A stretch of DNA of 64,000 nt from Christiangramia bathymodioli (GTDB lineage: Bacteria > Bacteroidota > Bacteroidia > Flavobacteriales > Flavobacteriaceae). The stretch is from the NCBI GenBank assembly GCA_009735695.1, contig SRSL01000003.1, positions 558,001 through 622,000 on the forward strand, in the 5' to 3' direction. Below the pieces are notes generated by a model that saw only the letters and a program-made list of their open reading frames with translations, made no database searches and had not been told where the DNA came from. Shown piece by piece: positions 53,907 through 64,000 of the stretch. Positions within the stretch are counted from its first letter, which is position 1; each line of letters starts with the position of its first letter. Position numbers and translations under genes: made by a program.

Positions 53907-54857
53907 TCAGAATAGTTTTTTGATGATCTCTTCCTCGGTGATACTTTCGGCTTCTGCCTTATAATTACGAATGATTCGGTGCCTTAGAATTCCGAAGGCA
54001 ACAGCCTGTACATCCTCGATATCCGGAGAAAATTTTCCATTTACGGCAGCATGTGTTTTGGCAGCAAGGATCAGGTTCTGGGAAGCCCTTGGGCCTGCAC
54101 CCCAGTCTACATAATTCCTGATAAGGTCTGGAGCTCCATTTTGCGGCCGGGTTTTGCCTACCAGTCTAACCGCATATTCCACCACATTGTCTGGCACCGG
54201 AATCCTGCGAATCACATGCTGGATATCTGAAATTTCCTGAGCTGTGAACAATGGATTCACCGATTTTGGCTCATCGGTAGTAGTGGTTTTCACCACATCT
54301 ACCTCTTCTTCAAAACTTGGATAATCCAGTTTAATAGCAAACATGAAACGGTCTAACTGAGCTTCAGGCAGGGGATAGGTTCCCTCCTGCTCTATGGGGT
54401 TTTGCGTAGCCAGCACAAAATAAGGTAAATCCAGTTTATAATGATGACCGGCAACCGTCACCGCCCTTTCCTGCATGGCTTCCAGTAAGGCTGCCTGGGT
54501 TTTTGGCGGAGTTCTGTTGATCTCATCTGCCAGCAGAATATTGGTAAATATCGGACCTTTTATGAATTTGAACTTTCGGTTCTCATCCAGGATCTCTGCT
54601 CCAAGTATATCACTGGGCATAAGGTCTGGCGTGAACTGTATTCTTTTAAAATCAAGGCCCAAAGCTTTGGCGATAGTGTTCACCATTAAGGTCTTTGCCA
54701 GACCCGGAACCCCGATCAAAAGTGAATGCCCTCCGGAAAAGATAGAAAGTAAAATTTGTTCTATCACTTCATCCTGGCCTACGATCACTTTGGCGATCTC
54801 TCGCTTAAGAGCACCGTGTTTCTCAACCAGTTTTTCTACCAGGGCAACGTCAGACAT
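53907..54857 (-). CDS. MoxR-family AAA+ ATPase
   Basis: 316 residues of the AAA_3 family. Walker A GVPGLAKTLMVN (near residue 45), Walker B ILLADEINR, sensor ATQNPIEQEGTYPLPEAQLDRFMF are present. MoxR proteins act as chaperones with VWA-domain partners, but no VWA gene is adjacent. 6 nt after the SurA-like gene and 1 nt before a small membrane protein, all on one strand. Confidence 0.93.
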   Translation of the reverse strand: MSDVALVEKLVEKHGALKREIAKVIVGQDEVIEQILLSIFSGGHSLLIGVPGLAKTLMVNTIAKALGLDFKRIQFTPDLMPSDILGAEILDENRKFKFIKGPIFTNILLADEINRTPPKTQAALLEAMQERAVTVAGHHYKLDLPYFVLATQNPIEQEGTYPLPEAQLDRFMFAIKLDYPSFEEEVDVVKTTTTDEPKSVNPLFTAQEISDIQHVIRRIPVPDNVVEYAVRLVGKTRPQNGAPDLIRNYVDWGAGPRASQNLILAAKTHAAVNGKFSPDIEDVQAVAFGILRHRIIRNYKAEAESITEEEIIKKLF

Positions 54858-54863
54858 ACTTTT

Positions 54864-56300
54864 TTATTTTTTAACCCAATCACTGGTATACTCACACTCG
54901 CGATATTTACCATTAACCTTGATATACGTATCAGAAATCTTCTCCTCCTGCCATTCTGCGATCGCATCCAGTTGCTTATCTCTTAACGCCAGCTGTTTGA
55001 TCTTCTGAAAATCTGTAGAATAATCAGCTGTATGCTCAGGGATCTTTTTGGTAACCTTGATTATCTTAAACTGAGGTTTTCCAGTTCGGGTTTGTTGAGT
55101 TAAAATTAAGGAAACTTCTCCTTCTTCCAAACCTTCCACCTGTTTGAAAAGATCTGGATCTACTTTTGTCAGTTCAAATCGGGTATCCCCTGTTCTTGGA
55201 TTGATGAGTCTACCACCGTCATTCCTGGTTTCTTCTTCATCTGAAACTTCTCTTGCCGCGTCTGCAAAATCAAGATCTCCCCTAACAATTTTGCTTCTTA
55301 CCGAATCGATCTCGGCACGAGCTGCCTCAACCGAAGCGTTGGTAACGTCTGGAATCAAGAGAATATGTCTTAGATCTACAGTTTGCCCCCTGATCTTATC
55401 GATCTGGATAATATGGTATCCAAATTCGGTTTCAAAAGGCTCGCTTACTTCACCTTCCTGAAGGCTGAAGGCCACATCCTTGAATTCCTTTACGAACGGG
55501 TCTTTACGGGTTAAAGTAATTCTACCACCATCTCTCCCGGTTACCTCATCATCTGAATAAAGAACCGCTTTAGTGGCAAAACTTGCTCCGTTATCGATAA
55601 TATCGGCCCTGAATTCATTCAGCCTGTCGATCACTTTCTGTCTTTCAGACTCAGGGATCTCCGGCTCAATAACGATCTGCGAAAGTTCCACCTCGGTACC
55701 GAACATTGGCTTCTCTTCCATATTTACGAAATACTGTCGTACTTCTTCAGGAGTTACTTCAATCTCCTCAATGATCTTTTGCTGCATTTGCTGAGCCAGC
55801 TGTCGCTGTTTATTGATTCGGAATAGCTCTTCCCGAAGTTCCTCTTCAGTATCCTTATTATAATATTCCAGCACCTTGTCTATAGATCCTACCTGCTGAA
55901 CAAAGCCCTGCAATTGCTGATCTATCATTCCGTTGATCTGAGAATCAGGAATAATGATACTATCCTGAATGGCGTGGTGAGCATACAATTTATTCTCCAT
56001 AAGAGAACCTGCAAGATTACAGTCGGTCACCTCTGCCGTAGACATTCCCTGGCTCTGCATATCCTTATACATAAGATCGATGTCGCTATCCAGGATGATA
56101 TAATCTCCCACTACGGCTGCGATTCCATCTACTTTTGTTCGCTGGCTTCCCTGTTTTCCTTCTTCCTTTGCCCTTACTTCAGCTTCGGTTTGAATAGATG
56201 TGCTATCGGTTACGATCACCTCCTGTGCATGCATAGAGATCGCACCTCCAAAAAACAGCATTCCGGCTACAACCGATTTAATTGTATATTTCAAATTCAT
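54864..56300 (-). CDS. SurA-like peptidyl-prolyl isomerase
   Basis: 478 residues from the ATG at 56300 (MNLKYTIKSVVAGMLFF, then a signal peptide ending near MHAQ); a longer upstream frame overlaps the previous gene and is not used. N-terminal SurA_N-like helices are followed by two parvulin (Rotamase) domains around residues 185-290 and 290-395 (SQIVIEPEIPESE; LRHILLIPDV). SurA helps outer-membrane protein folding. Its start overlaps the preceding ppi gene by 23 nt. A skp-like gene is nearby. Confidence 0.9.
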   Translation of the reverse strand: MNLKYTIKSVVAGMLFFGGAISMHAQEVIVTDSTSIQTEAEVRAKEEGKQGSQRTKVDGIAAVVGDYIILDSDIDLMYKDMQSQGMSTAEVTDCNLAGSLMENKLYAHHAIQDSIIIPDSQINGMIDQQLQGFVQQVGSIDKVLEYYNKDTEEELREELFRINKQRQLAQQMQQKIIEEIEVTPEEVRQYFVNMEEKPMFGTEVELSQIVIEPEIPESERQKVIDRLNEFRADIIDNGASFATKAVLYSDDEVTGRDGGRITLTRKDPFVKEFKDVAFSLQEGEVSEPFETEFGYHIIQIDKIRGQTVDLRHILLIPDVTNASVEAARAEIDSVRSKIVRGDLDFADAAREVSDEEETRNDGGRLINPRTGDTRFELTKVDPDLFKQVEGLEEGEVSLILTQQTRTGKPQFKIIKVTKKIPEHTADYSTDFQKIKQLALRDKQLDAIAEWQEEKISDTYIKVNGKYRECEYTSDWVKK

Positions 56301-57156
56301 TATTTTTAATTGCATCTTTAGTAATATCTTTTTCCAGTTCCTTGATAAGCGCCTGTTTACGCTTGTTGAGCAGGATTTCGCGAATGGTTGGCGAAGCATA
56401 CTCCAGTGGTGCCTGCTCGTTTCTTTCCAAGACATTATTTACGTACACAAGATACACATTTAGTGAATCCTGCAATTCCATAAAATTATCTTTTTTCAGC
56501 AAACGCGCCCTGTCTTCAACAGTTAACGGCCCAATTTTATCATAAACGGTTTTGGTCTTTACCCAAACCGAATCGTTCATAGAATAATTCTTGAATTGTA
56601 GCGCCATATTCAGCAGGTTTTCGCGATCTTCTTCATTAAACCTTTTGAACATTTTCTCTATTTCCTCCAGATTATTGCTATTCTTCGGCAAATTGATATA
56701 GCGAATCTGCACCAAATCTTCATTCAGAATGAAATTCTCTTTATTCTCCTCGTAATAGGTACTAATTTCTTCGCGGTTCAACGAGGTGTCGAGATCACGC
56801 GAAACCAACGCATCTGTATAGGCATTGGTATAGAGCTCATTCCGATAATTGCTCACCAGGTCGTTGAATTCTTCCTGCTGAGTTTCAGAGAGATTCAATT
56901 CTGCCCGGTCTATCAACAATTGCTGGGTGGCCCAGCGGGTAATATAATTGGAAACAATAATGGCACTATCTTCAGCAGAGGTGTTATCATTGATAAGCGA
57001 CCTGATGTCCTCCTCATACAAATAGGAGTCGTTCACCCTCACCACGACCTTCCGGTCATCGTTTTGCTGAAAATAATCACAGCTCATAAGCGATACACAT
57101 AGAGCGCCAAAGAGAATTCCATTTAAAGTTTTCTTCAAAATCGATTTTTTAAGCAT
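56278..57156 (-). CDS. PpiC-like isomerase/foldase lipoprotein
   Basis: 292 residues from the ATG at 57156; 34 further codons upstream are not plausible. The lipobox is VSLMSCDY. The body (SLINDNTSAEDSAIIVSNYITRWATQQLLID) resembles the SurA_N/PpiC N-terminal domain, but a clear parvulin active site is not visible, so chaperone rather than isomerase activity may dominate. Co-transcribed and overlapping with the SurA-like gene. Promoter at 57202-57231. Confidence 0.78.
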   Translation of the reverse strand: MLKKSILKKTLNGILFGALCVSLMSCDYFQQNDDRKVVVRVNDSYLYEEDIRSLINDNTSAEDSAIIVSNYITRWATQQLLIDRAELNLSETQQEEFNDLVSNYRNELYTNAYTDALVSRDLDTSLNREEISTYYEENKENFILNEDLVQIRYINLPKNSNNLEEIEKMFKRFNEEDRENLLNMALQFKNYSMNDSVWVKTKTVYDKIGPLTVEDRARLLKKDNFMELQDSLNVYLVYVNNVLERNEQAPLEYASPTIREILLNKRKQALIKELEKDITKDAIKNNEFEIYN

Positions 57157-57201
57157 CACACAATTTGAATGCCACAAAGGCCAGGCCTTTTTATATCCGG
57201 G

Positions 57202-57231
57202 CAAAAATAAGAATAACTTAAGGTTCTGCAA
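57202..57231 (-). promoter_or_regulatory. Promoter of the ppi-surA-moxR operon
   Basis: Minus strand: TTG at 57229-57231, 19-nt spacer, TATTTTTG at 57202-57209. Full match to the Bacteroidota consensus; predicted leader about 40 nt. Confidence 0.7.
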
Positions 57232-57325
57232 GCTTAAGAGATAACGAAAACGGCACATTTAAATTATTATCTCCCAGCTGTATATATTTCTGTATTATCT
57301 TTAAACACCAACAAACCAGCATGAT

Positions 57326-57778
57326 ATGAAATATGAAGAGCAAATCATCATCAAAAGCCCCCGGAATGAGGTAGTAGAAAAATTTTCCGATCCTTCCAGC
57401 CTTAAACACTGGCAGGAGGGCTTTACCTTTATGAAACCTATCAATGGAAAACTGGGAGAGGAAGGTTCACAGAATCTATTGAAATATAAAATGGGTAAAC
57501 GCGAGATCGAAATGACCGAAACCATTCTCACCAACAATCTACCTATTGAATACACGGCGACCTATGAAGCCAAGGGAGTTTATAATTTCCAGCGCAACCG
57601 CTTTCTGGAAACACCTGAAAATCATACCCGATGGGTTTCGGAAAACGAATTCCGATTTACTGGTTTTATGAAGCTTTTTGGCTGGTTCATGCCCGGCGCC
57701 TTTAAGAAACAATCCAGGAAATACATGGAAGATTTCAAGGCCTTCGTTGAAGATGAAAAAAGTGTTCTGGACAGCTAG
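57326..57778 (+). CDS. SRPBCC (START-like) family protein
   Basis: 150 residues, probably a single helix-grip domain: MKYEEQIIIKSPRNEVVEKFSDPSSLKHWQ opening, ending with a long C-terminal helix (YMEDFKAFVEDEK). The family binds hydrophobic ligands (polyketide cyclase/START-like). No enzyme motif. Divergent from the ppi operon; skp/ompH follows 69 nt later. Confidence 0.82.
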   Translation: MKYEEQIIIKSPRNEVVEKFSDPSSLKHWQEGFTFMKPINGKLGEEGSQNLLKYKMGKREIEMTETILTNNLPIEYTATYEAKGVYNFQRNRFLETPENHTRWVSENEFRFTGFMKLFGWFMPGAFKKQSRKYMEDFKAFVEDEKSVLDS

Positions 57779-57823
57779 TTTTCAATAAAAGCAAAAAAAT
57801 GGGCTTTATTTTGCTCAGCCTGT

Positions 57824-57831
57824 TATATTTG
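57824..57831 (+). promoter_or_regulatory. -7 box of the ompH promoter
   Basis: TATATTTG, 16 nt before the ATG; matches TAnnTTTG. No clear -33. Confidence 0.5.
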
Positions 57832-57847
57832 CGAAAAACTTTTAAAA

Positions 57848-58396
57848 ATGAGACGATATAGCTTAGGAATTCTTTTTTTCATCATCGCCTTAACAGCGAA
57901 CGCACAATCTAAGATCGGTACCATCGATGCCGATTATATACTTTCACAAATGCCAGAGATCACTTCAGTAAATAAGGGCATGGAAGATTATAACAAGGAG
58001 CTTCAAGCCGACCTGCAATCTACGATCAAAAATTACGAAGGACGCGTAAAAGATTATCAGGACACCAACGAAGCCCTTTCAGAAGAAGTCAAAAAGGCTA
58101 AAGAAGATACCATCATCCAACTGGAAAATGAGATTAAAGGTTTCCGCCAGAAAGCTTCAGTAATGATGCAAATGAAAAGAAATGAACTTACCAGGCCACT
58201 TTACGAAAAGATAGACACGGCCATGAAACAGGTGATCGCAGAAGGTGGGTATACCCAGATCTTCCATTCGAATTCCAGCGCCCTGGCCTTTTCGCGTGTG
58301 GAAGATGATATCACTCTTGCCGTACTGGCAAAAATGGGAATTGAGCCTAAAGAGCCAAAACCAGCTGCTGAAAATACGACCGAGAACCAGAATTAA
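57848..58396 (+). CDS. OmpH/Skp-family periplasmic chaperone
   Basis: 182 residues with a signal peptide (to about residue 20, ANA-QS). The mature part has GTIDADYILSQMPEI followed by a long coiled coil (residues ~40-110), as in Skp-type tentacle proteins that carry unfolded outer-membrane proteins across the periplasm. Bacteroidota often have several copies. Neighbouring SurA- and PpiC-like genes are on the opposite strand. Confidence 0.9.
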   Translation: MRRYSLGILFFIIALTANAQSKIGTIDADYILSQMPEITSVNKGMEDYNKELQADLQSTIKNYEGRVKDYQDTNEALSEEVKKAKEDTIIQLENEIKGFRQKASVMMQMKRNELTRPLYEKIDTAMKQVIAEGGYTQIFHSNSSALAFSRVEDDITLAVLAKMGIEPKEPKPAAENTTENQN

Positions 58397-58413
58397 TAAC
58401 ATTCTATTCATAA

Positions 58414-58440
58414 AAAAAGCCCCTTCAAGAGGGGCTTTTT
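58414..58440. terminator. Bidirectional terminator (ompH / guaB)
   Basis: 11-bp stem AAAAAGCCCCT / AGGGGCTTTTT with a 5-nt loop between convergent genes. Confidence 0.9.
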
Positions 58441-58458
58441 TATTGCACTATTTTAAAA

Positions 58459-59997
<1,539 letters not shown>

Positions 59998-60084
59998 TTA
60001 AGTATTTTTAACTGATGAATTACAGAAGTCTTCAGTTTATATAGCTGCAAATATCTCTTGGTTTGAAAACCTTTCCGGCAGGAT

Positions 60085-60429
60085 TTAAATATGGCTCGAA
60101 ATTAACTGAACTAATTCATCCACATCAAAAGGTTTTGGAAGTAAGGCATCTGCTCCTTCCATATTCAAAAGATTGGGATGGGCAGACATCAATATCACGG
60201 GAACATCTCTAGTTTCGTCTGTACTTTTAAGGTTTTTACAAACTTCAAGCCCGTTCCCATCAGGAAGCATGTAATCCAGTAGAAACAAATCTGGAACATT
60301 CTCATTTTCCATTTTCCAAAATTCATTGATGTTGGCAAAGACTTCTACTTTATACCCCTGGGTTTCCAGGAGCATCTGGATAAGTTCCCGAATATTGTAA
60401 TCATCTTCCAGGATGTGAATGATCTTCAT
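60085..60429 (-). CDS. Single-domain response regulator
   Basis: 114 residues, only a receiver domain (CheY-like). The acidic pair is ILEDDYN; the phospho-acceptor Asp is in FLLDYMLPDGNG; MSAH and LLPKPFD supply the conserved Thr/Ser and Lys positions. No output domain, so it passes phosphate on or acts by protein contact. 2 nt after the sensor kinase gene, which is its obvious partner. Confidence 0.93.
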   Translation of the reverse strand: MKIIHILEDDYNIRELIQMLLETQGYKVEVFANINEFWKMENENVPDLFLLDYMLPDGNGLEVCKNLKSTDETRDVPVILMSAHPNLLNMEGADALLPKPFDVDELVQLISSHI

Positions 60430-60431
60430 AT

Positions 60432-62792
60432 TTATTCCTTTCGCTTTTCTTTTTTCGCCGATAACCAGGTTGCCTTTGGTTTAGGCAAGGTAACGTAAAA
60501 TTCTGATCCTTCCCCACATTTGCTATTCACTCCAATGCAACCATTATGGCGGTCAATGATTTGTTTGGAGATATATAAGCCAATTCCAAGCCCATTAATT
60601 CCCCTGGAATTATCAGCCCTGTAAAAACGTTCGAATAAATTCTTCTGATCGGCCTCAGAAAGGCCTATTCCATAATCCCTAACCCTGATGCATATATTTT
60701 TCTCTTCCACCTCCAGTTTAACCTCAATTCTATCGGCATGAGGAGAATATTTAATCGCGTTGGAAATTAGGTTGGTGACCACCTGTTCAATTCTATGTTG
60801 ATCACCCTGGATCATCACTGGACTGGAACCCAGTTCATGAATTATCTCATGCTCTGGGGAGGAAAAATTACAGGTATATATTGTTTCTGCTAAGAGCTCT
60901 TTAAGGTCGAATAGATCATCTTCAAAATCCAGTTTCCCGGTTTCCAGCCTGGTCATATCAAGTAGATCTTCAATAAGGCTGTTCAGTCTTTCAACCTGTT
61001 CAAGGGTCTTTTTCATGAAAATACCGGTGGTTTCATTGGCATTCATTTTTTCGAGCATCTGTAAATATCCTTTCAGCGAAGTGAGGGGTGTTTTAAGCTC
61101 ATGGCTGGCAAGAGCAATAAATTCGTCCTTCTTTTCACTCAGGGATTTAACCCGTTCAAATAAATAGGAATTCTGAAGGGAACTGGCAGTGTGCGCGGCA
61201 ATATTGCCTATAAGCAGGCTGTTTTCTGAAGTAAAATGTTCCTTTTGGGTATGACCGAAAAAGAAAAAGCCACTTAGAACCCCATTCTTTGCCATCACTG
61301 GCACTATCATATAACTTTTATAATCTAGTTTCTCCTTCAGCTTTCTATAAAATGGATTGACTTTCTTATCTTCTTTCTCGATATCGTGAATTAACAGAAT
61401 CTGCCTTGACTCTAACACATCATACAAACTCTCCTGAAGCTCAAAAACCTTCGCTTCATCATCTTCATTTTCGGATTGTGTGAATGCAAGAAACTTTTTC
61501 TTAGTTTCCTCAGCATTAATATTCTTATAAAAGATAACACCTAATTCAGACTCGGTAAGTTTGGTTGTGATATTTATAACCCTTTGTATAATTTGCCTGA
61601 AATTCAGATTTTCAGAAATGGTCCTGCTAACCGAATTCAAAATCTGCAGGTTTTCGTTATATTTTTTTAAAGCTTTTTGGGATTTAACCTGAATGCTTAT
61701 GTCCCGGGCGACCTTGGAAGCACCAATGATCTTCCCGTTGTGGTTCTTGAGCGGAGAAACAGTAATAGAAACCTGTATTTCCCTTCCAGACTTATGCTTG
61801 CGTACGGTTTCAAAATGATCGATCTTTTCACCATTCCTGATCTTACTCAGAATAAGGCTTTCTTCCGAAAGTTTTTCTTCAGGAATTAACATGGTGATGG
61901 AACTGCCCACAGCCTCCTCTTCTGAATATCCAAAGATTTGCTGTGCTCCCCGGTTCCAGCTCATGATAGTTCCCTCCAGGTCTTTACTGATAATTGCGTC
62001 ATCAGACGATTCTACGATCGAGGAAAGTATCACCTGTTTTTCAAAACTTTGAAGTCGCTCACTTATATCGCGAGCTACCTTAGAGGCACCAACCACTTTG
62101 CCATTGGGATCCTTAATTGGAGAAATGCTTAGAGATAATGGTATAAGCGTTCCTGCCTTGTTAATTCTTAAAGTTTCAAAATGCTCTATTTTTTCACCGT
62201 TTTTAAGGCGAAAAATTATATTTTCTTCTTCCTTCAATCGCGAATCTGGAATGATCAGAGTAATGGACCTTCCTAAGGCCTCGGCTTCAGAATAACCAAA
62301 AATGCGTTCAGCTCCCGAATTCCATCCGGTTATGGTTCCATTGAGGTCCTTGCTGATAATGGCATCATCTGAAGATTCTACAATGGCTGAGAGAGTTGCA
62401 TTTTTAAGCTGCTCGGTAACGCAATCTCCAGTATCGATCAGGAAAAAATGAGAACCTTTCAGGTTATTAGCTTCATCATACTCGGCCTGCGGAATAAATA
62501 ATACGGTTCTAAAACTATGATCTGGCCGTTCGATTCGAAGTTTTGATTTCTCCTGAAAATCTCCATCTTTTATAGCCTTATATGCCGGGTGATCTTCCGC
62601 AGGCAACTGTTCGTTATCGGGATACCAGCACTTCCAGGAGCCACACCACTTTTCTTTAGGCTTCGGTTCGCGGCCCCACAATTCTGTGGCAGCTTTATTA
62701 TAAAATGTTATTTCGCCCTTCAGGTTACAGGTATAAAAAGCAACAGGAGAATTTGCCAGAATATTCATCCCACTTTGTTGTGCGTTTTCCAT
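60432..62792 (-). CDS. PAS/GAF sensor histidine kinase
   Basis: 786 residues without a membrane segment, so cytoplasmic. Order: PAS 1 (~10-120, including WCGSWKCWYPDNEQLP), PAS 2 (~130-250) and PAS 3 (~255-375), the last two nearly the same (ESSDDAIISKDL and FGYSE in both); GAF (~395-550); HisKA with ASHELKTPLTSLKGYL, phospho-His near 562; HATPase_c (NLISNAIKYSP, GLGIGLYISKQII). The response regulator lies 2 nt downstream. Its signal is unknown; PAS Cys residues could bind heme or sense redox. Confidence 0.93.
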   Translation of the reverse strand: MENAQQSGMNILANSPVAFYTCNLKGEITFYNKAATELWGREPKPKEKWCGSWKCWYPDNEQLPAEDHPAYKAIKDGDFQEKSKLRIERPDHSFRTVLFIPQAEYDEANNLKGSHFFLIDTGDCVTEQLKNATLSAIVESSDDAIISKDLNGTITGWNSGAERIFGYSEAEALGRSITLIIPDSRLKEEENIIFRLKNGEKIEHFETLRINKAGTLIPLSLSISPIKDPNGKVVGASKVARDISERLQSFEKQVILSSIVESSDDAIISKDLEGTIMSWNRGAQQIFGYSEEEAVGSSITMLIPEEKLSEESLILSKIRNGEKIDHFETVRKHKSGREIQVSITVSPLKNHNGKIIGASKVARDISIQVKSQKALKKYNENLQILNSVSRTISENLNFRQIIQRVINITTKLTESELGVIFYKNINAEETKKKFLAFTQSENEDDEAKVFELQESLYDVLESRQILLIHDIEKEDKKVNPFYRKLKEKLDYKSYMIVPVMAKNGVLSGFFFFGHTQKEHFTSENSLLIGNIAAHTASSLQNSYLFERVKSLSEKKDEFIALASHELKTPLTSLKGYLQMLEKMNANETTGIFMKKTLEQVERLNSLIEDLLDMTRLETGKLDFEDDLFDLKELLAETIYTCNFSSPEHEIIHELGSSPVMIQGDQHRIEQVVTNLISNAIKYSPHADRIEVKLEVEEKNICIRVRDYGIGLSEADQKNLFERFYRADNSRGINGLGIGLYISKQIIDRHNGCIGVNSKCGEGSEFYVTLPKPKATWLSAKKEKRKE

Positions 62793-63032
62793 GGTTGCTT
62801 TATTGAGCTGCTGTTACTTTTGAAAAATTTTTCGAACTAAATTCAACAAATATAAAAATGAGGTTAACGGTGGTTATAAATTATAAGAATCTTTAAGACT
62901 AGTTTAACAGCTATGCAAAGCAAGGAATGATTCCAGTTCATCCTCAAAGGATATAGCAGTCTAATTACCAATAATTTATATTGATTCTTATTATTTATCG
63001 ACGTAATTTAAATGCTCTAAATAGTAAATATT

Positions 63033-63275
63033 ATGAGCATACGATTAGGAAATACCTGCCTGAACTGCCAGAAATATCGCGAAGGATACTGCCTGAAGCA
63101 TGAGACCTCGGTAACGGTACAGCACACCTGCGATAGTTTTAGAATGAAAGCTGAACTTAAAGACGAACCCAACTGCTCCAATTGCGCCCGGTATAAAAAT
63201 CCTACCTGCGCGAACCCTCAAAAGGCAGCACCGGGAATGTTATGCAATCACTGGGCGCCCCAGGCTAGAGCTTAA
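63033..63275 (+). CDS. Small protein with two tandem Cys-rich units
   Basis: 80 residues. Two similar units: CLNCQKYREGYCLKHE...CDSF at about residues 9-36 and CSNCARYKNPTCANPQ...CNHW at about residues 48-73. Each has the pattern CxxC-x7-C-x13-15-C, as expected of a zinc knuckle or metal site. No signal peptide. I do not recognise the family. No clear promoter within 100 nt upstream. The last 11 nt overlap the convergent TonB receptor gene. Confidence 0.7.
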   Translation: MSIRLGNTCLNCQKYREGYCLKHETSVTVQHTCDSFRMKAELKDEPNCSNCARYKNPTCANPQKAAPGMLCNHWAPQARA

Positions 63276-64000
63276 ACTGAAGCGACGTATACCAGGTTAA
63301 AGGTTGTGCGGGGATAATCCCGGGACCAGGATAGCCCGTGGCTCTTCTGGTGAAATAGCTGTTGGCCAGCAAATTATTGATGCCCGCCTCCAGTTTGAAT
63401 CTTCCATAAGAGTAAGAACCTGAAAGATCCAGTATTCCATAAGCAGGGATTGCTCCTTTTATACCGCTAATTTGATCGGTTTTTACCTGCGGCGCATTGG
63501 TAGCATCGGTATATTGTTTCGACAAATAGGTATATTGTAAACCACCCAGGAAGTTTTTATAACCAAAATTCAGTCCGGTCTTCAGGTTTACCGCCGGGAT
63601 GAACTCCACCTTGTTGCCTTCGACGTTGATCTCGTTAGATCGTATATATTCCGATTGAGTGAAAGCAGCATTTACAAATAAATTCAGTCTTTTATCTTCT
63701 GAAGCCTCAAAAAAGGTGTTCTTTAAATTCCAGTCGAAAAATGTTTCCAGGCCATAAATAAAGGCGTCCCCGATGTTTGATCGGTACTGGAAGATATCCC
63801 TGTCTGTAGATCGTTCTACCTGGCCAATTCGATCGTTGTACTTCAAACCGAAAACACTCAGGTCATAAGACAATTTATTCTGAAGCCGTCCACGTAACCC
63901 GATATCTGTAGTAAAACCTTCCTCATCGGTAATATCAGGATCGATCACCAGGTTGGGATTGATCACCCTGATATCATTAAAAGTAACCGACCGGTAATTC
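63265..64000 (-). CDS. TonB-dependent receptor, C-terminal part (5' end outside window)
   Basis: The frame is open to the window edge, so this is the last ~244 residues of an outer-membrane beta-barrel. The visible strands alternate with turns (DITDEEGFTTDIGLRGRLQNKLSYDLSVFGLKYNDRIGQV) and the end is a final strand LTWYTSLQFKL. The AGINNLLANSYFTRRATGYPGPGIIP turn recalls iron-siderophore or metal receptors of Bacteroidota (FecA-type), but the substrate is not deducible. An apparent GTG at 63966 is internal. No SusD-like gene is visible. Confidence 0.85.
   Translation of the reverse strand, partial: NYRSVTFNDIRVINPNLVIDPDITDEEGFTTDIGLRGRLQNKLSYDLSVFGLKYNDRIGQVERSTDRDIFQYRSNIGDAFIYGLETFFDWNLKNTFFEASEDKRLNLFVNAAFTQSEYIRSNEINVEGNKVEFIPAVNLKTGLNFGYKNFLGGLQYTYLSKQYTDATNAPQVKTDQISGIKGAIPAYGILDLSGSYSYGRFKLEAGINNLLANSYFTRRATGYPGPGIIPAQPLTWYTSLQFKL

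Overview
The window reads as chromosomal core DNA of a marine-type member of the Flavobacteriaceae (Bacteroidota); gene content and order recall Gramella/Christiangramia, but that genus call is inference. Signs for the phylum: most genes lack a Shine-Dalgarno sequence, promoters fit TTG-N18-21-TAnnTTTG, and there are an AGCS symporter with an N-terminal SprB-like module, DUF2851, DUF3467 and DUF4369 proteins, a GldI-like FKBP lipoprotein and a TonB-dependent receptor. No prophage, insertion sequence, CRISPR array or rRNA operon was seen.

Layout. 1-11.9 kb: tail of a DUF4369 protein, malate:quinone oxidoreductase, a tRNA-Thr, an idi-queD-bcp operon, an OmpA-domain fusion protein, release factor 3, an alanine symporter, and a dipeptide epimerase with a BioF-like enzyme. 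11.9-27.2 kb (minus strand): the translation/transcription block, in transcription order rpsU, xerC, hpf, tRNA-Thr, tRNA-Tyr, tRNA-Gly, tRNA-Thr, tuf, tRNA-Trp, secE, nusG, rplK, rplA, rplJ, rplL, rpoB, rpoC. 27-44.8 kb: metabolic and envelope genes (MBL-fold hydrolase, acyl-CoA dehydrogenase, a second and unusually built AGCS symporter, K+ channel, cysteine synthase family enzyme, LolC/E-like permease, NamZ-type muramidase, methyltransferases, a metalloprotease lipoprotein, shikimate kinase). 44.9-45.4 kb: two tRNA-Lys and one tRNA-Leu. 45.5-50.4 kb: a carotenoid operon led by a MerR regulator with a cobalamin-type sensor domain (crtI, crtB, crtZ, crtY), predicted to make zeaxanthin. 50.4-64 kb: TlpA-like thioredoxin, aconitase, an envelope-folding group (two PpiC/SurA-type isomerases, MoxR ATPase, Skp/OmpH), guaB, a sensor kinase with its receiver, a small Cys-rich protein and the end of a TonB-dependent receptor.

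How the parts connect. Idi supplies isoprenoid units to the carotenoid operon about 42 kb away. SurA-like, PpiC-like and Skp-like proteins would serve outer-membrane protein folding. NamZ and the Ala-Glu-type epimerase fit use or recycling of peptidoglycan fragments, with alanine symporters nearby.

Most unusual signals: (1) a short repeat found next to three tRNA genes, each time joined to a second copy of the last 15-18 nt of that particular tRNA; (2) an AGCS symporter with a lipoyl-like domain inserted after its first helix; (3) rpsU with a full-length Shine-Dalgarno sequence in a genome that hardly uses them, followed by a terminator whose T-tract touches the xerC start codon; (4) a candidate B12-dependent light switch at the head of the carotenoid operon, with a perfect palindrome and direct repeats in front of it.
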